DNA from: Tyto alba
Lineage: Eukaryota; Chordata; Aves; Strigiformes; Tytonidae
Length of the DNA stretch: 64,000 nt
NCBI RefSeq assembly: GCF_018691265.1
Contig: NW_024881282.1
Coordinates: 48,801,122-48,865,121 of the forward strand
Reading direction: 5' to 3'
The notes under the pieces are model-generated. The model was given only the letters and a program-made list of their open reading frames with translations. It did not search any database and was not told the origin of the DNA. Position numbers and translations under genes: made by a program. Position 1 is the stretch's first letter; each line of letters opens with the position of its first letter. Positions 33,311-43,528 of this stretch are shown piece by piece.

Positions 33311-33380
33311 GGTGGGGGGCGCGGAGCCGGGGGCTGGCGGCGGGGCGGGCCGGGAGGGCTCTGCCGGAGGTGCGGGGCGG
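33311..33380 (+). promoter_or_regulatory. G-quadruplex-prone G-rich tract upstream of KCNC2 coding start
   Basis: Many G tracts of three or more lie close together (GGTGGGGGGCG, GCCGGGGGCTGG, CGGGGCGGGCCGGGAGGG). This satisfies the usual four-tract pattern for a quadruplex on the + (RNA-like) strand, in the likely promoter or 5' UTR. Confidence 0.6.
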
Positions 33381-33613
33381 CGGGAGATCGAGGGGATGGA
33401 GCGGGCTGGGGCAGGCGGTGGCGATGGGGGATAGCCACCCCGCCCCATCCCCCCCCTCCCCGGTCATGCCTGGGGGGGCTTCTCCTCGATTTTTTCTTTC
33501 TCTTTGCGTTTAAGGCAGAAGCTCATCCACCGCGGACCTGCCCGTGATCGGCTGCCCGCACCCCCTCCACCTTGCCCAGCGACCGGTCCGTCCTACCCCC
33601 TTCCCCCCTCCCT

Positions 33614-33633
33614 CCCCCCCCCCCCCCCCCCCC
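33614..33633 (+). repeat. C20 homopolymer in the KCNC2 5' UTR
   Basis: Twenty C in a row, extended by C-rich sequence on the 5' side, 60 bases before the start codon. Poly(C) in RNA is a known ligand class for PCBP/hnRNP K proteins. The run length may be affected by sequencing error. Confidence 0.8.
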
Positions 33634-33676
33634 ATCCTCGCTGCCGCCTCCCGCGCCCTCCCCAGTCTCTCCAGTC

Positions 33677-33724
33677 ATGTCCGACCCGGAGCGATGGGGA
33701 AGCTCGAGGACAACGAGAGGGTGA
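33677..33724 (+). promoter_or_regulatory. KCNC2: Upstream ORF overlapping the KCNC2 start codon
   Basis: An ATG with G at -3 opens a 15-codon frame that runs across the main start at 33694 in another frame and stops at TGA 33722-33724. The main ATG has a stronger context (G at -3 and G at +4). An overlapping uORF of this kind normally lowers translation of the main frame by preventing simple reinitiation. It acts only if transcription starts upstream of 33677, which is likely. Confidence 0.6.
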
Positions 33725-34314
33725 TCCTCAACGTGGGGGGGACGCGGCACGAGACCTACCGCAGCACCCTGAAGACCCTGCCGGGGACCCGCCTGGCCCT
33801 GCTCGCCTGCGAGTCCCAGAGCGAGTCCCCGGGCGGCGAGGAGCCCCCCAACGCGCCGCCGCCGGCGGGCGGCTGCCCGGAGCCCGGCAGCGGCTGCAGC
33901 CCCCGGGGCAGCGGCGGCGCCAGCGAGTTTTTTTTCGACCGGCACCCGGGGGTCTTCGCCTATGTGCTCAACTACTACCGCACCGGCAAGCTGCACTGCC
34001 CCGCCGACGTCTGCGGGCCGCTCTTCGAGGAGGAGCTGGCCTTCTGGGGCATCGACGAGACCGACGTGGAGCCCTGCTGCTGGATGACCTACCGCCAGCA
34101 CCGCGACGCCGAGGAGGCCCTCGACATCTTCGAGGCGCCCGACCTGCTGACGGGCGAGCCACCCCCGGACGGCGACGACGACGACCTGGCTGCCAAGAGG
34201 CTGGGCATCGAGGACGTGGGGGCGACCGCCGAGGGCAAGGGCGGGCGCTGGCGGCGGCTGCAGCCCCGCGTCTGGGCGCTCTTCGAGGACCCCTACTCCT
34301 CGCGGGCTGCCAGG
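33694..34314 (+). CDS. KCNC2: KCNC2 first coding exon: Kv3.2 N-terminus and T1 domain (207 codons)
   Basis: Kv3.2 is a tetrameric, fast, high-threshold voltage-gated K+ channel of the neuronal plasma membrane. This exon encodes the cytosolic N-terminus only. It opens [20 protein letters not shown], the BTB-type T1 tetramerisation domain (residues about 8-150). A Pro/Gly/Ser-rich loop (about 38-78) interrupts the domain before [20 protein letters not shown]. The Shaw-type zinc motif H-x5-C-x20-CC is present (H101, C107, C128, C129). The exon then runs through [13 protein letters not shown] and [14 protein letters not shown], ending AGG/GTAAGC in phase 0 immediately before S1. The start is chosen by homology and strong context (GCGATGG). 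The [10 protein letters not shown] opening and the RWRRLQPR segment fit KCNC2 better than KCNC1, KCNC3 or KCNC4. The loop seems shorter than in mammals (from memory). S1-S6 and the pore lie beyond the window. Confidence 0.97.
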
Positions 34315-34481
34315 GTAAGCGCCGCCGGACGGCGCTCCCGCCCGGGGCGGCAGGGCAGGCCGAGGGGCTTCCAGGGGCGCGCACGCCGTGGTCCCGCTGC
34401 GTGGGAGGCGGGGACGTGGGACGCCAAGGGGAAGCTCGCCCCGCGTGGGTGGGTGCGCGGAGGCGAGGCTTTGGTGGGCTG

Positions 34482-34510
34482 CTGCGTGGGGGGGGGGGGG
34501 TGGAGGGGTG
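34482..34510 (+). repeat. G-rich tract at the start of intron 1
   Basis: A G12 run followed by TGGAGGGG shortly after the first donor. It extends the G-rich + strand of the island and could form an R-loop or quadruplex. Confidence 0.6.
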
Positions 34511-36982
34511 TGAGCGTTGGCTCCCCGTGGGGCGGTGGTGCTGGTCCCCGCTGCGTCTGCAGGCGATGTCGGGCAGTGAGGGGGTCCCACCGTGGGAGTG
34601 TACGTGGGGTGCGGTGGGAGCTGTGCCCCAAGGAGCCTGCGAGGGAGCCACGCTCACCTCCCTGGCCTGGGTGGGGGTGTTGGAGGTGCTCTCACTGGGG
34701 GACCCGTTTGTGTTTGGGGGATGTGGGTAGGAAACAACCCCACGGTGTCGTTCTCCTTTCTGATCCACCTGCATGGAGGTATTTTTGGGGCCAGGGCAGT
34801 TGGCCCCGCTGGAGGCCATCATCCCTTCCCCAGCTGTCAGAGGTCTCGGGTTTGGGGTGAGGTGGTGACAGCGAAGCCGGAGAGCGACCTCAGCCCTTTC
34901 CCAGCTTCGCCCTGTCCATGCTGGGAGGTGCTCCGAGTTCAGTAAAGTAAGTGTGACAGGGGGGTCACCCTGGCTCTTCCTCCATTGATTTCTCAGGGTG
35001 ACCCTCATTAGCTCTGTGACTGAGGGTACAGGTACAAGGCAGTAAACGATCGTACTAAGTTTCCTTTATTTAGGGATTTTAGATTTTGATGCTGACTACT
35101 TTCTACTTTGATGATTTGCACTTCTGTCTTTTAGTTGCTGTTGTTAGTGGTGATGTGGGTTCGTTTTCTAACTCGGGGCTTTGGAGCAAACAAATGGTTG
35201 TAATTCCTTTGACAGAAATACATAGTGGTGCCTCAAATTTAACAACGAGAAAAGCAGCCACCAGCAAATCCTCCCTGCAATACAAGAAAAAGAACTTGTA
35301 ATCGGAAATGTTTGATTATAAAATGGTGCTAAGTGTTTTGCAGCATGTTTACCAGGATTTGCATGAAGTGTTCAGGGCTAAGCCTCATCCCGCAGAAAAG
35401 CGCAGTTATGGTAGGTGTCGTCTCCTGCTCAGTTCCACTGATTTCTCTGGCAATCTCGTAGATGTGACCACAAGCATGTGCTTAAGTGACTTCCTAAGTT
35501 GTACCCTGTGGCCTGATGCAGTTTCTGTGGAAGTTAGCAACTCCTGTGAGCTTAGTGAGGTAAGCTAAACAGAAAGTAAAAGTCCTCGTAGTTACTACTA
35601 TCACTTGCTGAGTGCCAGTGTTGTTTATGTTTTTTGAAGGTTGCCCACCAATGCATTTTCCCATGGCAGCCGGCTTCAGCAGCTACTTGAAGTAATTTTT
35701 AAATAAAGGGTCGGTTCTGAATAAAAACTACCAGAAGTGTCTATCTTTGCTTATCAGTGACATACCCACGTTGCTCACCTCTTGCCTGTCTGAATCCCCG
35801 AGAAAATTTGGCTGTCAGTTACCCAACGCAACAGTAGTATGTGTGGTGGTTGTGCTGCAGGTTGTCTTTCACCTACTGTTTCCTGGCAAGTTGCTGACAG
35901 TGTCGCTTCTGCAGCTTTTACGAGAGGGAATCTTTTCACTCAACTTTGCTGGAGAAATGAAGAGTGCAAAGTAAATGTTAAATGGAAGATACCAGGAGAA
36001 GTAGGAAGGTGGGCATGCTGATTGTGCTTGCGCCCTGGAGTTGTAGCTGACACTTGGGTTTTCAGTCCACTTTGGTCCACTCTTTGACATAATCTGTAGG
36101 CACTTGCTTTCCAAATTTTCCATCTGTACTAGACCATCCTGAACTGTCAGTGGCTTGGGTAAAGATATTTCAAATTTGAAAACAAATGTCATAATTAACA
36201 CAATAATATAAAATTGTGACACGGCAATATTAATCTCTTTGAAGATAAGGTGTTTAATTTTTTAAAACTTACAAACTGTTTTTAAATATTATATTCTGAT
36301 TTCAACCACAGGCAGCCAGAGTAAGGCAGTGTCAGAGCTGTAACAACTGTCTAAATCAGTGTTTTAATTTTCTTCAAGGCTGCTACTCTGTACCTTGATC
36401 TTTCAGGTAGGGAGATAACTTTGAGAATTGCTGGCAAGTTTTAAAGCATTAAATAAATTTGTATTTAAGGACCAGCAAGCACTTAGTAAGCACTCTTGAA
36501 CACGGTAATTTAAGGTGATGGTAACCTTAGTTTGGAACTGAGACGTTACTGTCAATTCAACATTTTCCCACACCTGAAACATTAGACATTATTTTCTGAG
36601 TATTCTGGCAAATACACTTGTGTTTTGTGTCAGCTGAAATGATGACTAACTCTAAAAACATTTGAGTGAAATCCTGGCCTTACTGAAATCAAGACAAAAC
36701 TCTGTGAACATCAATCTTTGCCTCATAATGTTAGCTACTGACTCATACAGTGCTTAGCTTATGATGAAGCTGCTTAGTGGTAAACTTTCTTAATAACTGT
36801 GGTAATTATTTTTTTTTTAGCTTTACTGCCTGATTTAATTTCATCAATGTCTTTTTCTGGGAAATATGATGATGATAAAAATGGGATATTTTCTATTAAT
36901 GAAATGGTACTTAATATTTGTGATTTTCTTTATCCTAAACTGTGATCTCTAAAAATAGAAATTTATAGAAATTCAAATATAA

Positions 36983-36996
36983 GTTGCCATGGTAAC
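36983..36996. promoter_or_regulatory. X-box-like palindrome (RFX-type site)
   Basis: GTTGCCATGGTAAC is a near-perfect inverted repeat matching the RFX consensus GTTRCCATGGYAAC, and it lies in non-repetitive intron sequence. RFX factors drive ciliary and some neuronal genes. Binding here is inferred from the motif alone. Confidence 0.5.
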
Positions 36997-37784
36997 CTAT
37001 TGGGGGATAGTGCACGCACAAGATTATTCTAGCAAGACCATCCAGTGATGTTATATAAATAGTGAAACTAGTTTGTTGACAAGAAGGTTTACTTTATTTG
37101 ACATTCTAAAAAAGAAATTCAACTTCTAGTGTATGCAGTTTGATACTTGGATAGCGACAACTACTAAACATGGGTTTTTGTAAATATAAAATGTAATCCA
37201 CGTACATACAATTGCTTTGAAACCTGCAATGCTTTTCTTTGTTTCTCAAGTTCAGGAGTTACGTCTGAATATTATTTCTGTTTCCATTTTGCTGTTTTGG
37301 ACTTCATAGACTGTGAAATGAAATTAAAAGGTACAGCGGTACTGCTTTCACTCCAGGCTTAATAGAGCAATTGTTCACAAAGTGCTCTTTGACAGAATGT
37401 TGTTATGTAGATACGGAAACCTATGGGCATAAGACACTGTGAAACACACTTACCTGATTCTTATCTAAATTGAATGTGTATTTTGAGTTTCGCTGCTTAA
37501 TGCCTGCAAATGATTTTGGTATCCTTTGATGGTTTATAAGTGCAAAGTACTCATTCTTTAGTAAAGTGCAAAGATATGTCTAAATAGTTTGTAAGAAAGT
37601 ACAAGAGGCGTAATTAAGCACTGAGTTTAAAAAGAGTATCTGCAGATGCCCAGCAGGACCTAGAACATCAGTGTTAGTGTCAGATATCATATTCCAAATC
37701 AAGCTTTTAAGGCCTTTTACTTTTGAATAATAGTTGAAACATGATGCTGTTTAAAGAAGTAGTTAGTATTTGTCATTAATTCCT

Positions 37785-37802
37785 CCCCCCCCCCCCCCCC
37801 CC
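37785..37802 (+). repeat. C18 homopolymer
   Basis: Eighteen C in a row in intron 1, followed by AAGTATTATGG. No surrounding repeat family was recognised. Confidence 0.85.
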
Positions 37803-37924
37803 AAGTATTATGGTTTGCTCCTGAACTTAGTGTAAGAACTCAAAGGTGGCCCCAGGATTCACAAAGTTCGTAGCTGTATATCCTTCACTTTCTGAGAGGA
37901 CTGTAAATCTGTTCTGGGGTAAGG

Positions 37925-38060
37925 ACGGAGCGCCTGCGGAGGCGGGCAGCTCAGCGGTGCGGTGCGGGGCTCGGCGTGGCCCGGGGCACTGGAGCAGATG
38001 CTGCCTGCAACACTCTTGCTGTTTTCAGCAGCTGAAGGCAAATTGCAGCACCCCTTTCCC
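37925..38060. promoter_or_regulatory. GC/CpG-rich patch in KCNC2 intron 1
   Basis: A stretch with many CpG and G-rich elements (GGCGGGCAGC, GGTGCGGTGCGGGGCTCGGC) stands out in AT-rich intron. It could be a small island with an internal promoter or enhancer, or an old insertion. The 90-codon frame across it is not recognisable. Confidence 0.3.
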
Positions 38061-39423
38061 CGTTAGGTCTTTATCTATAGTAAAGATCATAATTACTTGG
38101 CTTACAAGGGAAGGATAAAATCTAATTAGCAAGTATTTGTAAAGTTTGCTGTGAGTAAGTATTCACTGAAATGCAGATAAAACCACAAAAGCCTTGCAGT
38201 ATAGGCGTCGAGACATGCCTTGCAAGTATTCTTAAAAATACTGATCTTAGGATGCTTTATCTTGACAGGAGGAGCTGGACTTGACCAGTGAGCGGTATCG
38301 TTGGATGGAAATACAGAGTTTCCATCTACTGCTTTACATGAAGTTACATTGTCAGAGACTCCTTTCAGTGTCCCGTAACATCTACACTAGCTTTGAACAC
38401 TCGGTAGTGTTGGTTGTAGGAAGAATCAGTTGAAATGAGTGAGATGGAAGGAGGAGAAAATACGATTTTATAGATCCACTCAAAAGGCTAAAGCTACAGA
38501 AATCATATGGGAGAGCATTCTTATCAAAGATAACTTATGTGTTTATTTGGTGGTTTGCTTATGTTTTCTCTAGGTAGCTAGAGACCCATTGTGTACTATG
38601 GAGAATGACTGGAGTGGGTTATATTTTTAGGGATTTGGCTGTTTGTGATGCAAGACAATTTTTGATGGAAGCAATGCTGCTGGGATATTCTGAGATACTG
38701 TGAATGGAGTGGTGAAGTTATGTTAATCTCAGAATATATGTTTGTAGATTAATAGCGAGTAGCAAAGTTTATTTACTTTCTTAAGAAATGGAAAGGCCCT
38801 TTAATTTATATGTGGAAAGCTTTACTCTCTGTCTTTTATTCAACAAGGAAAGCAAGTATCCTTTATATTTCACCTTTTAATAATTTTTGAGTTATGCAGA
38901 TGTCTTCTATCTGAAAATAATAGTAAGAAAATAGTAAAGGTTGATAAACCGCAAAGTGGGTATTCCTTTTGCCATGTTGGTAATCAAAGTGCCGAATTTA
39001 TTTTTAAGTGGGAAAAGAGTCAGCTAGATTAAATTGGTGAAAACCAGACATTCTGCTTGAAGCATTTAGCCTATGGGAGTTGTCATTTTTAAAGAAACAG
39101 CAAGGTTTGCTCCAAATGACAAAAATTGTAATGCATCACTGTTACAGATATTTGTACACTCTGTAGCTTCATGTATACGTGGGCTGACTAAATCACATTG
39201 TAAGTAATTTTTATTAATTTACTTAGGGCATGCTGGCTTTTAGAAGTCTTAATCGGAAACTGTAGCTTAATACATTACGTATTCAACATAAACCAGCTTG
39301 ATCTACCTTAAATGTAGATGGTCTCTGGTGGTACTGACATACTGGTGAGGTAAAATCAGCAAGATTTCTGCCTCCCGAACTTCTGCCTTTTCCTCTACAG
39401 CTGTTCTGCCTGATGCTGCTAGT

Positions 39424-39437
39424 GTTTCCATGGAAAC
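39424..39437. promoter_or_regulatory. Second X-box-like perfect palindrome
   Basis: GTTTCCATGGAAAC is a perfect 14-base palindrome and an accepted variant of the RFX dimer site. It lies 2.4 kb from the first X-box-like site in the same intron. No experimental support is available from sequence. Confidence 0.4.
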
Positions 39438-41262
39438 AAGCCAGCTCTTCGCTTCCTCTTCCCATTGAAAACAGCCTTCTCGCTGTCACTTATTCATCTG
39501 GGAAAAGCATTTTGTCATGGCTCTGACATAAATGCCACCGAGATGATCTGTCCTATCATTTCAGAAATAGATGCTGTTACGTATGTGCACGTGCATACAG
39601 CCAGATTCATCTTGCAACGACACTAATTTGGTTAATGGGTTTAGGCTGAATTTGCTTCTGTGTAACTGGAAGTGGAAATTAGCTTGACATACACAGCCCA
39701 GGATAATAACGGTGTGAGAAGTGTTTTGGTTGAGAAATCTCGCAGACCATGTTCCCTTCCTTTATGTAGTTAATACACAACATGCTATCTGTCACTCTTT
39801 TTTACAGTGGTAAAATTCTCAAGTGGTTTACTTTGGGGACAAGAACTTATCTTCAAACTGATTAAGATGGTGGTGGGAGGAATAGCTCACATCTTCTGGT
39901 GAATATTCTATAGGTTTCAATGCTACTGTCAGATGAAGTATCACATTGTCATGCCATTGTCGCATGATGCAGTCAGGATATGAAAAAAGTGATGTAATAA
40001 AACTGGTATCTTCAAAGTCCCTATATTGTTAAAGTGTCTGGTACTTAGTCCAGGATAAACGTATCAATCAATACTCTATGAAGGAGTCAGCATTTTCGCT
40101 TATGTTGGTGAGTTTGTGTTGAGTCACAATCAAAAAAGTTCAGAACTCGGACTAATCCCAAATCCTTGATTAGTTTCCTTCACTGTAAGAACTTTAAGGT
40201 ATTTTACAGGAAGTTTGTGTAAAACTTGTCCTTTTCTACCTCAGTGGTCATTGGCAGAAAGTGACTGTTCTTTTCCTATGAAGTTACCTTGCAATTGAGG
40301 TGGAAGGATCAGAGAAGAGGAAAGGCGTCCCTATAGAAATGTTTAATATTTTAATAATCTCTTATGAAGTGCTGTCCAGTAGTTCTAAGATGGAAGAGAC
40401 AAGTTCTTTTCATTATCAAGTGATGTTTCAGTGCTGTTCATTTCTCCAGAGACGACTCCTGCTCATCCTGTGCTTCAGACTCTTGGCTCATGTTGAGGAA
40501 ACACAGTTTCCTTCAGCCACAACTGGAAAGAAAGGGTTTTTGCTCTCTATATTTAGCACCCGATGGGGATACTATGTTCCCTTTTAATTCTCTTTACTAA
40601 ACTCTTCTGTAGACCTCACTTCTGGCAATGTGATTTACATAAGTGTATTGATTCAGTGTAGAAACTTGTGGGGGTTTCTGCAGATTTATTTTTTTTTTTA
40701 CTGTGAGTAAAATATTTAGGCAAATAAAATATAGATGTGGTAATATTTGGAATACCGAACTACTGATTATCATTCTTCTTAGAATAGTTCTTATAGTGAT
40801 GTAGTTCCTTTACACACACTCATTCTTTCACAAGCACACACCCTTTCCAGTATAAAGTAGTAATTGTATAGGAATAAAAATTTGTTTTTAAAGCAATGCT
40901 AAGTAAGGCTATTCAGGATTTTTATGTGGAGACCAAATAGGGGAGCTCTTACTTACGTGTGCTGTTCTTTCCAAAGAGCCTTTCTTCTGGTGCAAGGGCT
41001 GAAATGTGAGGATATTTCACACATCAGAAATAATTTAAAGTGGTGAACACAATATACAATTGTGGAAATGTGTACGGATGTACTAATGTAATCTTAGCAC
41101 TGGCAATATTTATCAACACGATTAAAGGGATTCAAGTCATAGCGATGACCTGGTACATTTTGTTCCCTATCCTGACATAAACATGTATATGTTGATGTAA
41201 CTAAATGGTCAGAGAGCTGTAGAAATTGCTGTGGAGAACAAATACGAAATCACACTTCCCTG

Positions 41263-41287
41263 CCCCCCCCCCCCCCTTTTTTTTTTT
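41263..41287 (+). repeat. C14-T11 polypyrimidine tract
   Basis: Fourteen C followed directly by eleven T on the + strand. Confidence 0.8.
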
Positions 41288-41525
41288 TAGTTCTACAAAT
41301 GTGTTGTTAATTAACATCTTTGTTGGTACTTTATGATGACTAAGGCACTTCTGAAGGAAAAACTCCACTTCCATCTGTTAATCAGTAGTGTTAAAAATAG
41401 AATAGCATCTAATCACGAGATACAATTTCTTGTGATTTGTGATTTGCTTTACAGAAATTTTGACTGAAGTGGTGACTTGAAGCTTAAAAACCAAATTATC
41501 CAATTATAACCATGGGTTGTTTCCA

Positions 41526-41556
41526 CACCCCCCACCCCCCACCCCCCCCCCCCCCC
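41526..41556 (+). repeat. C-rich tract with single A interruptions
   Basis: C runs separated by A (CACCCCCCACCCCCCACCCC type) ending in a C15 run. This is i-motif/quadruplex-prone and lies 240 bases from the previous C tract. Confidence 0.8.
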
Positions 41557-42564
41557 TTTATGTTGAAATTTCTGAGATGTTGCAGTGGTTTTGGTCTTTT
41601 TACCAGTAGATTAATTATTACAGTGGTGTAATAATTCATTCCTTTCTTACTACAGATAACCTTTTGTAATTTCTCAGTGTTTCTAGGTGAACCTTAGATA
41701 TCGGGTCTTTGATATGCTCCTGCAGAATGCTGTAAATAGAGAACAGTCACTTACCCCAGTGCTGAATAATGTGGTAAAGTTCATTAATATGCATTAAATC
41801 TAGCACACGATATCATGAAACCTTATTTCTGAAATAAGTATAGTGTTTTAAGTGTTTACATTTTCATTAGCGTATAGCATACAAAATGATACTCTTTTAC
41901 TATGCCCAGTCTTCGAAAAAGGGGAAGTATCAGTTGAAGTTTGTGGGTTTGGTTTTGATAATTTGTAGAGCATTAGCTTTACATCAGTAGTCTTCTTAAC
42001 TGTTTAATTGTTATCCTAAGAGAAATAATTCTGCTTTAGGAATGACTTCCACCACATTAAAATGCTTGCTTTGATAATAGCACGTCTACTTCAATACTAG
42101 AGGGCTGATAGTTTGTGGGATTTTAGTGCAACAGAAATCAAATGCTGAAGCTCAATTAATGGCTGAGAAAATTCTTTTTCCAGTGAATTACACTGGAGAA
42201 GGTGAAGTTCAGTAGAGTGAAAAAGAGAGCTGAAGAACAGTTCTGTGGAATGCTGCGTACACGTCGTTGCAATGATGAGGAGCGCAGGCTGGGTTCCTGA
42301 CGATTTGGCGAGGGGACTGGGCTGGCGCCTGCCGCAGCGCTGGGTGAGAGTGCTTAACCATCCCCGACAGCACCTGCTGGCAGGGGCTCTGAAGTGGAAG
42401 GAAGAATAATGTCTTCTAATCATATTTCTGTTGGCCTACTTAATTTCTCAGATCATAAACGTTCACAAAATATATTAGGCTTTTATATGCTGTCGACTAT
42501 AAGATTGAGGGTAATCGAGTATGTAGTAATTAGTATTTTATATAAAGCCTGTGCAATAACAGAA

Positions 42565-42584
42565 TTTTTTTTTTTTTTTTTTTT
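42565..42584 (+). repeat. T20 homopolymer
   Basis: Twenty T in a row followed by AAACAG. It resembles a splice acceptor but has no recognisable exon after it. Confidence 0.75.
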
Positions 42585-43184
42585 AAACAGTGGTAAAAAT
42601 TATTACAGGACAATATAATGGATGTTTTTAAAGTATGCAAATGTGTGGGTATAAACTTTCCTTAGTTCTTAGACAATCCCAAAGGAGATGTCCTCATTAG
42701 TCCTTATTTTTACCTAGGTATTCAGAAATTCTCTGTACTTTTCAAGTGAGCTGTCTATTTTAACTTCTTGAACTGGTCATCCTTTACCAATATGAATGGC
42801 AATTTTTTTTATTAATTGGTTTCAGGAGTATCTTAATTTTCACAGGATAATGATTGTTAAGGAACGGAAGAGTTAACTTGGATCTTTTTTTATGTCATCC
42901 CAAGTGTTATGCAGGGTTTTCTTCTGACAGGAATTTTGCAGTATTCTACGTTTAATCCAGATACGGTTTGGAGAAGAACCTTATTTGTCTTCCTGGTTTC
43001 TGATCACATTTGGGAAAGGAATTTTCTTGCATTTTCAATTCTAGGTCTGATACCTGCCTTCAGTTTTCCATTTGAATTTTAGGATATAATTGATGTGCAA
43101 GCACATCTGGATTTCATCTTGAACATTCTCTCATTAATCTGGGAAATTATTTAAACAAATTATAAAAAACTCAGTGGGAACTGG

Positions 43185-43528
43185 ATTTTGTCTCTCCACA
43201 GCTTCCTGAGGAGGGGGAAACAGAGATGGAGGTGCTGGTCTTTCCTCCCTGGGATCCAGTGACATGATGTGTGGGAATGGTTCAAAACTGCATCTGGGGA
43301 GGTCTAGACTGGACATCAGGAAGCATTTCTTACTGAGAGGGTGGTCAGACACTGGAACAGGCTTCCTGGAGAGATGGTCGATGCCCCACGCCTGTCAGTG
43401 TTTAACAGGCATTTGGACAATGCTCTTAATGACATGCTTTAACTTGGTCAGCCCTGAAGCGGTCAGGAAGTTGAACTAGTTGATCATTGTGGGTCCCTTC
43501 CAACTGAAATAATCTATTGTATTCTAAA
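43185..43528 (+). repeat. CR1 LINE 3' fragment, sense
   Basis: Typical CR1 3' wording runs on the + strand: GGTTCAAAACTGCATCTGG, GACTGGACATCAGGAAGCAT, CTGAGAGGGTGGTCAGACAC, TGGAACAGGCTTCCTGGAGA, then GGGTCCCTTCCAACTGAAAT and a short ATTGTATTCT tail (reduced copies of the octamer-like terminal repeat). It is 5'-truncated with no intact coding frame. It is well preserved, so probably younger than the copies at 7.6 and 21 kb. Confidence 0.92.

Larger units (their letters stand above)
32240..34460. promoter_or_regulatory. KCNC2: CpG island covering the KCNC2 promoter and first coding exon
   Basis: G+C and CpG rise sharply compared with the flanks and stay high through the 5' UTR, the coding exon and the start of intron 1. 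GC-box-like GGGGCGGG and CCCGCCCC elements recur. Such an island is expected at KCNC gene promoters. Many long open frames on both strands here are composition artefacts. Sequence of this type is often missing from bird assemblies. Confidence 0.85.

Noticed and set aside
32135..33467. Several 100-240 codon frames in the CpG island on both strands
   Set aside because: Low-complexity Pro/Arg/Gly composition expected from GC-rich DNA, with no recognisable family.
33504..34860. Long + strand frames of 408 and 438 codons over KCNC2 exon 1
   Set aside because: One is an out-of-frame shadow in GC-rich DNA without an ATG start. The other is the KCNC2 frame extended upstream of its conserved start and through the GTAAGC donor into intron.
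33523..35008. Minus-strand frames of 346-355 codons opposite KCNC2
   Set aside because: Pro/Arg/Ala-rich translations are the antisense of a GC-rich coding exon; they show no domain, no suitable start and no splice structure.
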